A DNA stretch of 64,000 nucleotides from Paenibacillus sp. N3.4 (lineage in GTDB: Bacteria; Bacillota; Bacilli; Paenibacillales; NBRC-103111): contig NZ_VRTT01000006.1 of NCBI RefSeq assembly GCF_008017805.1, positions 62,001 to 126,000 on the forward strand. Reading direction: 5' to 3'. This document shows, piece by piece, positions 1 to 7,863 of this stretch. The first letter of the stretch is position 1; every line of letters starts with the position of its first letter. The notes beneath the pieces were generated by a model. It was not told the origin of the DNA and ran no database searches. It saw only the letters and a program-made list of their open reading frames with translations. The position numbers and the translations under genes were made by a program.

Positions 1-206
1 AATTCCTTCCAGTCTTTTTGCAATTGGGAATTGGCGAACCTCCCACTGTCCAATTGCATTTGGATCGTCATCCATTTGTTTTTTAGGTTGGGATAACTAT
101 CTATATATTTTTTGCCGTTAATCTTATTGATGATTTGGATGACACCCATATAGGTCTTAATTTGCTTAAATTCTTCCTGCAGCTCCTTGCGCTTGCTCTT
201 GTCCAT
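1..206 (-). CDS. GIY-YIG nuclease family protein, partial (C-terminus outside window)
   Basis: Reading leftward from ATG at 206, preceded by GAAAGGAGAG, the frame stays open for 68 codons to the window edge. The N-terminus MDKSKRKELQEEFKQIKTY is followed by a stretch with MGVIQI and NGKKYIDS, which resembles Bacillales GIY-YIG nuclease family proteins. Only the first part of the domain is present, so catalytic residues further on cannot be checked. It lies about 40 bp downstream of the VWA gene on the same strand and is probably the last gene of that operon. The assignment rests on remembered family resemblance. Confidence 0.6.
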   Translation of the reverse strand, partial: MDKSKRKELQEEFKQIKTYMGVIQIINKINGKKYIDSYPNLKNKWMTIQMQLDSGRFANSQLQKDWKE

Positions 207-244
207 TGCTGTCTCTCCTTTCAGCTTCTAAAAATTTCCATCTA

Positions 245-1285
245 TCATACATACCGTGCGATAATTCGAACCAACTTTGCAGGCAACTCTGTTAGATTGG
301 TAATATCCAAAAATCTCTCGTTCCCATAGATATGGTTAATCACATCCTTGTCCTGGCCGATTGCGGCTGCTAGAAATGTAATTCCTTTCCGTTCATATTC
401 GGCTATGGTCTGCTGCATATCTTGGATTGCATAACTTCCGGTATAATCGTCCATGGCTTTCGGCTGTCCATCGCTAATGCTAATGAGCAGCTTAGTTTGT
501 TGGCTTGAAGCAGCTAACCGATCTGCCATAATGCGAAGCGCCATGCCATCCCGATTATTGCTTCTGGCACGAATCCCCATTAGTCTGAACCGATCATTGG
601 CATCCACTTTATCACAATCCGCATAGGCATAAATCGACATTTGTTCCAATCTAGAGACATCCGCAGTATCACCGTAGATTAAAATGGGAATATTACAAAT
701 TTGACAAAACTCATATACCGCTAGTATAGCACGTTTGGCTGCTTCTAATCGCCCAAAAGCTGCCATAGATGCAGATTCATCTATTCTTAATCCGACCACA
801 AGTGAGGGCGATTCCGTTGGCGGACGTTTCTTGGCAAAATACCTGAAATCCCGATAAGCAACACTGTCCGCTTGAAATTTACTGCCATAATAATGATTCC
901 TAGCGAATTCAGAAGAAGTTTCATGTTCCAAAAGTGGGAGTGTCTTTTTGGCGATTTCTCGCACGATAGGCATAAGCTCATTGCTTAGGCTCGCATATTC
1001 CTGCTCATTTTCCAGTACGTATTCTGGACGGTGAACAATGAGCTTAACGCCCTTATGAATGGAATTGGACACAATCTCCCGTGCGTCTCGATTCAATTTT
1101 TTACGGAAATCTCGATCTTTTTGTTCCGCATCCTTGGACATGGTATCAGGGTTTGCCTGATGATATTGAGGAGTGCCTTCCTCACCCATATCTGAACTTT
1201 CCATATCGGTTGAATGTTCAGAAACGTCAGAAGTACTTTCGTCACTGTCTACCGATTTTTTTAATGCGATCCCCTGCTCTTCCAC
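245..1285 (-). CDS. VWA domain protein (CobT/CoxE-like partner of MoxR ATPase)
   Basis: Predicted cytoplasmic protein of 346 residues from a GTG start. After an acidic, low-complexity N-terminal segment (about 10-60) comes a helical part with VIVHRPEYV-like sequence. The C-terminal von Willebrand A domain carries the metal-site pattern DESAS near residue 170 and SDGQP near 270. MoxR ATPases and VWA proteins usually act together as chaperone-like complexes; the substrate here is unknown. The frame is open upstream to about position 1398 but offers no ATG, GTG or TTG before 1285. It is entered by a one-base slip in an A10 run at the end of the ATPase gene. The true N-terminus is therefore uncertain: weak-RBS GTG, slippage fusion, or sequence error. 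Confidence 0.8.
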   Translation of the reverse strand: MEEQGIALKKSVDSDESTSDVSEHSTDMESSDMGEEGTPQYHQANPDTMSKDAEQKDRDFRKKLNRDAREIVSNSIHKGVKLIVHRPEYVLENEQEYASLSNELMPIVREIAKKTLPLLEHETSSEFARNHYYGSKFQADSVAYRDFRYFAKKRPPTESPSLVVGLRIDESASMAAFGRLEAAKRAILAVYEFCQICNIPILIYGDTADVSRLEQMSIYAYADCDKVDANDRFRLMGIRARSNNRDGMALRIMADRLAASSQQTKLLISISDGQPKAMDDYTGSYAIQDMQQTIAEYERKGITFLAAAIGQDKDVINHIYGNERFLDITNLTELPAKLVRIIARYV

Positions 1286-1353
1286 CTTGTTGTCTTGCTC
1301 AAAATCAGTGTCGTCGATATCTCCGCATGTTCGGATCTCTACAGAATCTAAAA

Positions 1354-2457
1354 TCAGTTTTTTTTTTGCTTTTCGATCTCAACTTCGTCCAGCTTAACTA
1401 ACAATCCATGGTTCTTTAGGGCATCTTCCAACAATTTGATTTCTTCCGAATCGGTTGTTATCTTGTAAATGACCTTATGGTATAAAGATTCTCTTGCGGA
1501 AGCACCTTCGGCCACCGCATCTGACCAGTAGAAATACGAACGCATTCCAGCCACACCTTTAATCCCATTGGCCCGGGCTGATTTATCCAAAAGAATGATA
1601 ATATCCGCTAAAATGCCCAAAACCTTTTCATTTCTATACTCGGTTTTGGCCATTGCCCGTTCGATCATGATTTCCTTGGTTGGCAGATCCATTTTTTCCG
1701 TGTGCTGAACCCTGTCACGCAGTGCTTCATTTAGTGGTCTAGTTCCTGCATAACTACGGTTAGTTGTGATAACCGCTATGAAATCTGTGTGTCTGCGTAT
1801 GATTTCTGTGGGAAGGTTAATGCTCCCGTCCAGCTCTAAAGCAGAATTGAGTGCCATTAATACCGCTGCATCCCGAATAACGGTCGGTTCTTGAATTTCA
1901 AGAAGATATCCTTTTTGATAGGCTCTGACGATTTCGGAGGGGTAAAATCGATACTCCACGACTTCGTCCTCAGTATTTTGCGCTACCCTCTTCAGTAATT
2001 GTTTCATCTTTAAAGCAGCTTGCTCCTGTGTAACTCCGAGTACGTTCATCACGATTTCAGTTGTGCTTTGAAAACCATCGCTCTCATATAATGCTTTCAA
2101 AACGATTTGATCCGCTGACTCCACCTGCTCTAATCCTTCCGTTGAAATAACCGGCAAAATAGCGCCAATAATATCTGACTTATCCATATCGGCAAAACAG
2201 GTCACTTTCGTATACGGCAGCCCTAAATCAGCCGACAATGCCTTTGCTAATTGTGTTTTACCTGAGCCGGCATCACCTTCTAACAAAATATTGGCGATTT
2301 TCATTTCTCCGCGATGCCAATTACGCTTTATTTCTTTACAAATACGCCGTTCTTCTTCGCTGACTTTATGAGAGGACGGCTTTTTCCAGACAAGTTCTTC
2401 TTCTATCTCCGTTAATTGTCTTGAAGGTGACAAGACATATTCTTCATGGTTATTCAT
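1354..2457 (-). CDS. MoxR-type AAA ATPase
   Basis: ATPase of about 367 residues. It has Walker A GDAGSGKTQLAKAL near residue 60, the segment LLEIQEP in the Walker B position, sensor-1 ITTN and a NEALRDRV arginine-finger region. ATG 2457 is chosen because GGAGG (2466-2470) lies upstream; the longer reading from TTG 2484 lacks a ribosome-binding site. The DUF6530-like gene precedes it and the VWA gene follows. The reading frame ends in codons AAG CAA AAA AAA AAC TGA, so the stop sits directly after an A10 tract. With the VWA protein it probably forms a MoxR/VWA remodelling machine. No substrate can be deduced. Confidence 0.85.
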   Translation of the reverse strand: MNNHEEYVLSPSRQLTEIEEELVWKKPSSHKVSEEERRICKEIKRNWHRGEMKIANILLEGDAGSGKTQLAKALSADLGLPYTKVTCFADMDKSDIIGAILPVISTEGLEQVESADQIVLKALYESDGFQSTTEIVMNVLGVTQEQAALKMKQLLKRVAQNTEDEVVEYRFYPSEIVRAYQKGYLLEIQEPTVIRDAAVLMALNSALELDGSINLPTEIIRRHTDFIAVITTNRSYAGTRPLNEALRDRVQHTEKMDLPTKEIMIERAMAKTEYRNEKVLGILADIIILLDKSARANGIKGVAGMRSYFYWSDAVAEGASARESLYHKVIYKITTDSEEIKLLEDALKNHGLLVKLDEVEIEKQKKN

Positions 2458-2480
2458 AACGCTGTTTACCTCCAAATTTT

Positions 2481-2960
2481 TCAATAACCCATTTCTTTTA
2501 AGAGACGGGATAATACATGAAGCCTTTCTCCAATCATTTCCCCATCGTCACTAAGAGCCTGAGCGAACAGCTTAATATCATTATCAATCATCGGATTATC
2601 TTCACATACGGCAACACTCATTGCATCCCCTTGCAGCCCAATACGATCAATCGTTGCGTTCTCTGGATCATACAGCTTAGGAAAACGATAGGCATCCTGG
2701 AAATGCAAGCTGCTTCTGCATATTAAAATGGCAAGATCAAGTACACGGTGCATAGGCAGCTCTTCGGATTGACGGGACCATTTCTCCCCTGTATATCTCC
2801 ATACTTTTGCCGAAATATCGACCTTTCCCCGATCATTCCATTGGGCCAATCCAAGGGATAAACCCTTTGCATCCGTGTTCCTGGCGTATCTGCCATCAAC
2901 CTGCTCATAATTTTCTGATACGATAACAGGTTTATGTTTTAAAGTAGTTGGTATTTTCAT
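2481..2960 (-). CDS. DUF6530-like protein of unknown function
   Basis: Soluble 159-residue protein with no signal peptide or membrane segment. It starts at ATG 2960 with GGAGGG eight bases upstream. The sequence (for example TDAKGLSLGLAQWNDRGKVD and LLKEMGY at the C-terminus) resembles a conserved Bacillales family that I recall as DUF6530; the number itself is from memory. It is the first gene of the operon with the MoxR ATPase and VWA protein, and the ATPase ribosome-binding site lies close after its stop. Its fixed place beside a MoxR/VWA pair suggests it is an adaptor or client. That is inference. Confidence 0.7.
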   Translation of the reverse strand: MKIPTTLKHKPVIVSENYEQVDGRYARNTDAKGLSLGLAQWNDRGKVDISAKVWRYTGEKWSRQSEELPMHRVLDLAILICRSSLHFQDAYRFPKLYDPENATIDRIGLQGDAMSVAVCEDNPMIDNDIKLFAQALSDDGEMIGERLHVLSRLLKEMGY

Positions 2961-2980
2961 TTTTTAAACCCTCCATTTAT

Positions 2981-3012
2981 GATTTACTAAATTACTGATT
3001 TACTAAATTACT
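2981..3012 (-). repeat. Two perfect tandem 16-bp repeats in the DUF6530 operon leader
   Basis: GATTTACTAAATTACT occurs twice head to tail (2981-2996, 2997-3012). It lies just downstream of the -10 box and before the ribosome-binding site of the DUF6530-like gene, a position typical of a repressor site or leader element. Confidence 0.7.
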
Positions 3013-3017
3013 AATTC

Positions 3018-3046
3018 ATAATAACCTACAATTCACTATCAGTCAA
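3018..3046 (-). promoter_or_regulatory. Promoter of the DUF6530-MoxR-VWA operon
   Basis: On the minus strand there is a -35 box TTGACT (3041-3046), a 17-bp spacer and a -10 box TATTAT (3018-3023). Each box matches five of six sigma-A consensus positions. Confidence 0.65.
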
Positions 3047-3344
3047 TCCGGTTATTTGACCAACCAAGCTATAGGATTGTGACATTGTTAGTATGCTTTA
3101 TATGAATGAACAAACAAAAAAGACAACTGCCCACCGGCCGAAGTCTTCTTATTATTTGAACTTATGATAGTTTTATTAAACGCTCAAACGGAATATTGTT
3201 AGAAGTTGTCAAAGTTTGCGGCTTACGAAACTTACAAGAACTTTTAGCGTCTGATAAATAAACCGTAAGGCCGCAGATTTTCAATGGACGAACATCGTCG
3301 ATAAGAACATTTTCAAAAAAATAAAATTTAGGAGTTGATCCTGT
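3047..3344. other. Intergenic stretch with a long-loop inverted repeat
   Basis: No credible reading frame was found. GCGGCTTACG (3218-3227) is complementary, apart from one bulged G, to CGTAAGGCCGC (3264-3274), giving a ten-pair stem with a loop of about 36 bases. It lies 70 bp before the small membrane-protein gene. A weaker hairpin followed by T residues on the minus strand lies near 3115-3152. Confidence 0.35.
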
Positions 3345-3548
3345 ATGATGATTTTCTATTTTTTATTTATTTTAGCTGCCATTTTGAATATTTTCTTTCC
3401 TAGATTTGGTTGGTATATGAGATATGGCTGGATGGTAAAAGGTGAATCCGAACCAAGCGATGCTTATATTGTTATGAGTCGCATTAGCAGCATAATTATA
3501 TTGATTGTTTTCTTGTTTGTGATTATTCCCATGTTTTCAAATTATTAA
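3345..3548 (+). CDS. Small membrane protein, DUF6199-like
   Basis: Protein of 67 residues with two predicted membrane helices (about 3-20 and 45-63) joined by a short loop containing RYGWMVKGESEPSDAY. That loop resembles the DUF6199 family of tiny bacterial membrane proteins. It starts at ATG 3345 after AGGAG. It is a single-gene unit between a minus-strand operon and convergent ccdC. Its function is unknown. Confidence 0.6.
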   Translation: MMIFYFLFILAAILNIFFPRFGWYMRYGWMVKGESEPSDAYIVMSRISSIIILIVFLFVIIPMFSNY

Positions 3549-3549
3549 T

Positions 3550-3586
3550 AAAAAAAGGCGATGCCAGCGTTACTGACACCACCTTC
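3550..3586 (-). terminator. Rho-independent terminator for ccdC
   Basis: On the minus strand AAGGTGGTGTCAG pairs through wobble pairs with CTGGCATCGCCTT and runs into seven T residues (positions 3550-3585). It begins two bases after the end of the convergent small membrane-protein gene. Confidence 0.65.
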
Positions 3587-3631
3587 TTATTCGTTTTATT
3601 GAATCAATACCGAGAATAACTACTAGTATTC

Positions 3632-4138
3632 TCAAGCAGGCCTTTGTGTATGTTTCACAAACTTTCGGGTCAACCTGTTGTATTGCAGCAGCATGGCAGC
3701 CCGCCAAGGCAAGAGCATACCGAATGCGAGAATAAAGAAAAGCGCGCCCGTTTGCGGGATCGAAATAAATTGTTCGATGTAACTACGAAGCACCACGCGC
3801 AATGCCAGCAGCCCCAGCAGTACGAATATGAAATATTTGGATCGCTTAACGAACACTTCGCCGCCGCGCAGCTCCATCTTTGAACTGCGAATTAATGGAT
3901 AAGAAAACAATAGCATACCAGCCAAAAACGCTAGCAAAGCCCACAGCGAGGGCACCCGGAAAACTGGTGACACAAACATGAGAAAGCCGGTACTCATTCC
4001 TAGAGTAGGCATAATGATTTTCATCGTGGAGACCGGTTTACTGCTTTTCCGTGAACGGACGAAGATGGCAAGGAGTGCCATCACGAACATACCGATGCTT
4101 GTTATCGTTTGGATATTAAGCGCTCTGAACTGTAGCAT
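3632..4138 (-). CDS. ccdC: CcdC family membrane protein
   Basis: Polytopic membrane protein of about 168 residues with roughly five hydrophobic segments. It closely follows Bacillus CcdC: KPVSTMKIIMPTLGMSTG near residue 38, MKRSK-like VFVKRSKYF near 100, and ILAFGMLLPWRAAM near 140. CcdC proteins are linked to cytochrome c biogenesis loci, but their biochemical role is not settled. ATG 4138 is preferred to ATG 4144 because GGAGG then sits nine bases upstream. It stands alone here rather than with ccdA. Confidence 0.85.
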   Translation of the reverse strand: MLQFRALNIQTITSIGMFVMALLAIFVRSRKSSKPVSTMKIIMPTLGMSTGFLMFVSPVFRVPSLWALLAFLAGMLLFSYPLIRSSKMELRGGEVFVKRSKYFIFVLLGLLALRVVLRSYIEQFISIPQTGALFFILAFGMLLPWRAAMLLQYNRLTRKFVKHTQRPA

Positions 4139-4253
4139 AACCATAACCCTCCTGTTCTATCATAAGAACCTCGATAAGATCATACTGATTATATATCTTC
4201 CAGCTTGGATTAGTCAAACGTGACTATTAGGTAATTAGGCTTTGCTTGTATGC

Positions 4254-4298
4254 CAAAAAGAGCAGGTTCTGCGCATTCAACGCAACACCCGCTCTTAA
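4254..4298 (-). terminator. Terminator after padR
   Basis: On the minus strand an imperfect stem (AGAGCGGGT...TGCG with CGCA...ACCTGCTCT) is followed by five T residues, 25 bp beyond the padR stop. Confidence 0.65.
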
Positions 4299-4322
4299 TC
4301 AATGAAGGATCCCACAAAATTC

Positions 4323-4838
4323 CTATTCTTTTTTTAATTTTTCAATGACTAGAAGTAACCAGTTCCTTTCAGCTTGTTTACAAACAAGATGGTGTTCAAT
4401 GGATAAATCTATTCCTCGTGAGAACGTATGTTTAGGGACCTTTTGTAATTCTTTGATTTGTTCTGTTAAATCATTTAACCGAACCATAAGACAATCTATC
4501 GTTTCCTCTTTGGAAAGATGGTCAAGAAACATAAGTCCAATATCACCTTTGAATGAGGAGTTGTCTTGTTCAGACAAATTCTTACGAAGGAGCTTGTAAA
4601 ACTCTTGATCCCCACTCGGTGTAATGGAATACACTTTTCTTGGAGGTCGATTTCCTTCTTGATCCTCACGTACACTAATAAAATTAGCAGCCTTTAGCCT
4701 GTCCAATAAAGCATAAGCTGTTGCTTTTTTCATGGAGGTTATCCGACTCAAGTTTTTATCAATGAATTCATTGATTTGATAACCATGTAAGCTTTGGGAT
4801 TTTAATATGCCAAGTAATAGCAGCGCTCGTTCGTCCAT
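4323..4838 (-). CDS. PadR family transcriptional regulator
   Basis: Protein of 171 residues with an N-terminal PadR winged helix (ALLLLGILKSQSLHGYQI at 4-21; AYALLDRLKAANFI; RKVYSITPSG) and a C-terminal helical dimerisation region from about residue 90. PadR proteins are usually repressors of divergent or adjacent detoxification or transport genes. The divergently read gene here is the VOC protein at 5095, but no transporter adjoins it. It starts at ATG 4838 with GAGGGG six bases upstream. Confidence 0.88.
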   Translation of the reverse strand: MDERALLLLGILKSQSLHGYQINEFIDKNLSRITSMKKATAYALLDRLKAANFISVREDQEGNRPPRKVYSITPSGDQEFYKLLRKNLSEQDNSSFKGDIGLMFLDHLSKEETIDCLMVRLNDLTEQIKELQKVPKHTFSRGIDLSIEHHLVCKQAERNWLLLVIEKLKKE

Positions 4839-5019
4839 ATGATTCCCCTCTACTTGTTTCTTTATAACGACAAAACTGATTTTTTTCGTTAGGAATCACT
4901 CGATATCATTCATTTTATCTTACCTTAATAGACGGATTTTATAAAGTTTCAGACGAGACAAAGATTATTTCAAAAAATAGTATGTGATTTGTTAGTTGAT
5001 CCATGAACATGTGGAGTAG

Positions 5020-5049
5020 TTGTATGAAATTATATGTTAATGATACAAT
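5020..5049 (+). promoter_or_regulatory. Possible promoter of the VOC gene
   Basis: TTGTAT (5020-5025), an 18-bp spacer and TACAAT (5044-5049) lie 45 bp before the start codon. The -10 box is good and the -35 box is poor. Confidence 0.4.
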
Positions 5050-5094
5050 AAATAAGGGCATGTACCTATAGTTAAAAATTGAGGAGTGAATCCA

Positions 5095-5523
5095 ATGTCT
5101 GTTGATGTTTATCTTAATTTTAATGGCAATTGTCGTGAAGCAGCTGAGTTTTACGCTGAGGTTTTTGGCACGGAGAAACCAAACATTATGACTTTTGGTC
5201 AGACACCGCCTAACCCAGAATATCCCCTTCCAGAAGAAGCGAAAGATTTAGTTATGCACACACGACTGAACATCGATGGCAGCAATGTTATGTTTTCAGA
5301 TGTTTTTCCAGGTATGCCATTTGTTCCTGGGAACAACATAAGCCTCTCAATTGTCAATAATGATATTGAAAAAATTAAATCGCTTTTTCATAAATTAAAA
5401 GAAGGAGGCACCGTAAGCATGGAACTTCAGGAAACATTCTGGAGCAAATGTTACGGCAGTCTTAAAGACAAATTTGGAATTGAGTGGCTTTTCAACTATG
5501 AAAATGGCGAAATGAACATGTAA
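5095..5523 (+). CDS. VOC family (PhnB/glyoxalase-like) protein
   Basis: Protein of 142 residues of the vicinal-oxygen-chelate fold. VYLNFNGNCREAAEFYAEVF at the N-terminus and KDKFGIEWLFNYE at the C-terminus are typical of PhnB-like 3-demethylubiquinone-methyltransferase/glyoxalase superfamily members. Such proteins often have no known substrate. ATG 5095 is preferred because GAGGAG (5081-5086) lies eight bases upstream; GTG 5086 overlaps that site. It is a single-gene unit with its own terminator. Confidence 0.85.
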   Translation: MSVDVYLNFNGNCREAAEFYAEVFGTEKPNIMTFGQTPPNPEYPLPEEAKDLVMHTRLNIDGSNVMFSDVFPGMPFVPGNNISLSIVNNDIEKIKSLFHKLKEGGTVSMELQETFWSKCYGSLKDKFGIEWLFNYENGEMNM

Positions 5524-5541
5524 TTTTTCAAAAAACATAAC

Positions 5542-5593
5542 AAAAAGGAATATGGAACTTTTCTACTATAGAAGAGTTTCATATTCCTTTTTT
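5542..5593 (+). terminator. Strong rho-independent terminator after the VOC gene
   Basis: AAAAAGGAATATGGAACT pairs with AGTTTCATATTCCTTTTT around a loop of about 15 bases and ends in a T run. Confidence 0.85.
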
Positions 5594-5706
5594 GAGTTAA
5601 TTCCACTATTTCGATTCATCCACGCCAATTTGATCCAAACTCCGAATTTTTGTGGCGATCCTCCCATACAATATCTTATGCTCTACCCATGAAAGGAGTA
5701 TACGAG

Positions 5707-6360
5707 ATGTATAGTTATCCCTTTTACAATGCTGCATCCAAATCCCCTTCGACGATCGAAGTGCTAGGTGAAGGTGCAGTGACAGCGACACCAGATAGGG
5801 CCATAGTCGTGCTTGGAGCCATTACAGAAGGAAATACTTTGCAACTGGTCCAAGCAGAAAATGCGAAGATTGTAACAAATATCATCCAATCCATGCAAAA
5901 AATAGGCATTCCCCTAGAGAAGATACAAACGAATGATTTTCGAATTGATACGCAGTACGATTATGTAGATGGGAAACAAATTTTTCGTGGCTATAGAGTG
6001 ACCGATCTACTACAAATTACCACCGATAGATTAGACCAGTCAGGGCTCATTGTTGACACCGCTGTTGCCCAAGGAGCTAATTCGGTCTCAAGCATTCGAT
6101 TCACACTGGCTCAACCTGAAGTGTACGCGAATCATGCCCTCTCACTTGCCATTCGAAATGCTCGGCAGAAGGCTGTAACTATCGCACAAACATTGGGAGT
6201 TAATATCGCTGCTGTCCCCTTTCGAATCCAAGAGCTCTCACGTTCAAATGAGCCAATGCCTTTCAAGGCAACTTTTCATGCGGAGAGTACGGGTACCCCT
6301 GTCCAGCCGGGAGAGCTCATGGTAAATGCCTCAGTACGAGCATGGTATTGTATTATCTAA
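5707..6360 (+). CDS. SIMPL (DUF541) domain protein
   Basis: Protein of 217 residues. The SIMPL/BP26 domain begins near residue 17 (IEVLGEGAVTATPDRAIVVL) and continues through NIIQSMQKIGIPLEKIQT, GYRVTDLLQITT and NARQKAVTIAQTLGV. The family forms ring-shaped oligomers and is tied to envelope stress or immunity in Gram-negatives; its role in Bacillota is unknown. No convincing signal peptide is visible, so location is uncertain. ATG 5707 with AAGGAG about nine bases upstream is preferred to the earlier in-frame starts. It converges on ytoI. Confidence 0.8.
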   Translation: MYSYPFYNAASKSPSTIEVLGEGAVTATPDRAIVVLGAITEGNTLQLVQAENAKIVTNIIQSMQKIGIPLEKIQTNDFRIDTQYDYVDGKQIFRGYRVTDLLQITTDRLDQSGLIVDTAVAQGANSVSSIRFTLAQPEVYANHALSLAIRNARQKAVTIAQTLGVNIAAVPFRIQELSRSNEPMPFKATFHAESTGTPVQPGELMVNASVRAWYCII

Positions 6361-6471
6361 GTTCGCTCTATTTCTAAAAAGTAGAGGAAACAGGGTTTTT
6401 TCGAGATGTTTTAGCATTCTATTACAAAATACGTGCCGTAAACATCGATCTGGCTACTCGGGTCCCGTTCG

Positions 6472-7749
6472 TCATGATCTCCATATCGATTTGCAAAATC
6501 TGCGGCTTCTTTCCACGATGGAAGGAATGATTTCGATAACGTCATCCATTTGCAGCGGAATAAGAAAATAACTGGAACAACTATCCAAGATGAGATCTCC
6601 TTTCTTTTGCTCCTGAACCGTGCGGTAAGCCGCACGAATCATAATCGTCGTCAGCACGCCCTCTGAGACCAAACCTTCAAAATTGGTCATTTGCGGTGTA
6701 ACCGTTCCTTGGAAATACAGCTTGCCTTCCGCGTCTCGAAGTTCGTCGATTCCTGCATAGATTTGCACCTCGAACGTTTCCGCGTTCTGCGGTTGTCTTT
6801 GCATATGCTGCATGGCTTTCATGACATCTTTACGGCTAATGACGCTTATCATCTTGCGATCGCTATCTATAACGGGCAGCAGTTCAATACCTTCCCATAC
6901 CATCGTATGTCCGGCTGAGGCTACCGATGTTTTCAGACTAATCATCAGCGGATTCGGTGTCATCAATGAGCCGATGGTTTGACTCGGCTTCGCACCTATA
7001 ATATCCTTGGTCGTAATCATCCCAATCGGCATCTGTTTGTCATCGATAACAGGATACCGTGTATGCGTTGTTTCCTCCACAAGCTTTTGCATGTCTTTAA
7101 CCGTGTCGGCAGCTAATAATGAGTAAATAGGGCTGTCTTTGCGCACGATGTCGTCTACAATCATAATTTTTTTCTTAATAAGACGGTCTTCCATAGCGCG
7201 GTTAATCATCGTGGCAACCGTGAATGTATCGTACGAGCTGCCTATAATCGGAAGCTGCAGTTCATCTGCCAGCTCCTTCACTTCAGGTGTTGTATCGAAT
7301 CCGCCCGTAATCAACACGCCGGAACCTTGACTAAGTGCGCACATATGTGCTTGTACGCGATTGCCCACAATAAGCAAATTGCCTGCCTCAATATACTTCA
7401 GCATGGCTTCCAACTGCATAGCGCCGATAACGAATTTGTTCAACGACTTATGTATACCCGAAGATCCGCCAAGCACGATGCCTTCCACAACATTGACGAT
7501 TTCGGCAAACGTCAATTTATCAATGACAGGTTCTTCTTTCTTCTCCATTCGAATCGTGCCGATCCGCCGTTTTGTGCTTACCAGTCCGATATTTTCCGCT
7601 TCTTTAATGGCACGATAAGCTGTTCCTTCACTCACATCCAGATCCTGAGCGATTTGCCTAACGGACAGTTTGGTACCCACAGCCAAAGATTCAATATATT
7701 TTGTAATTTGTTCATGCTTCGTAAGAAGCTCCGAATGGCCCGTGCTCAT
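6472..7749 (-). CDS. ytoI: YtoI-like HTH-DRTGG-CBS protein, C-terminus frameshifted
   Basis: Read as 425 residues. In order it has a DeoR/GntR-like helix-turn-helix (about 5-70), a DRTGG domain (about 90-190, GNRVQAHMCALSQGSGVLIT), a CBS pair (about 200-320) and a hot-dog-like C-terminal domain. YtoI-type proteins are thought to sense nucleotides. The last residues (RRFCKSIWRS) leave the family pattern. Adding one A to the AAA at 6490-6492 restores RRFCKIDMEIMTNG and then TRVARSMFTARIL, ending at a stop at 6422-6424. The gene is therefore probably 6422-7749 with a one-base loss. Confidence 0.85.
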   Translation of the reverse strand: MSTGHSELLTKHEQITKYIESLAVGTKLSVRQIAQDLDVSEGTAYRAIKEAENIGLVSTKRRIGTIRMEKKEEPVIDKLTFAEIVNVVEGIVLGGSSGIHKSLNKFVIGAMQLEAMLKYIEAGNLLIVGNRVQAHMCALSQGSGVLITGGFDTTPEVKELADELQLPIIGSSYDTFTVATMINRAMEDRLIKKKIMIVDDIVRKDSPIYSLLAADTVKDMQKLVEETTHTRYPVIDDKQMPIGMITTKDIIGAKPSQTIGSLMTPNPLMISLKTSVASAGHTMVWEGIELLPVIDSDRKMISVISRKDVMKAMQHMQRQPQNAETFEVQIYAGIDELRDAEGKLYFQGTVTPQMTNFEGLVSEGVLTTIMIRAAYRTVQEQKKGDLILDSCSSYFLIPLQMDDVIEIIPSIVERSRRFCKSIWRS

Positions 7750-7807
7750 GGTTCACACCTCGCTGAACTGTTCTATAACATTTAAATAATTATATGATAT
7801 TCAAATC

Positions 7808-7843
7808 AAAAAAGACAGAAGCTCTATTGCAAGCCTCTGTCAT
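7808..7843 (-). terminator. Terminator of the aceA-aceB operon
   Basis: On the minus strand GACAGAGGCT and AGCTTCTGTC form a stem followed by six T residues, just beyond the aceB stop. Confidence 0.75.
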
Positions 7844-7863
7844 CACTTCACATTAATATGCTG

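Noticed and set aside
6411-6635. Separate small minus-strand gene at the end of ytoI
   Set aside because: It contains the displaced C-terminus of ytoI rather than an independent protein.
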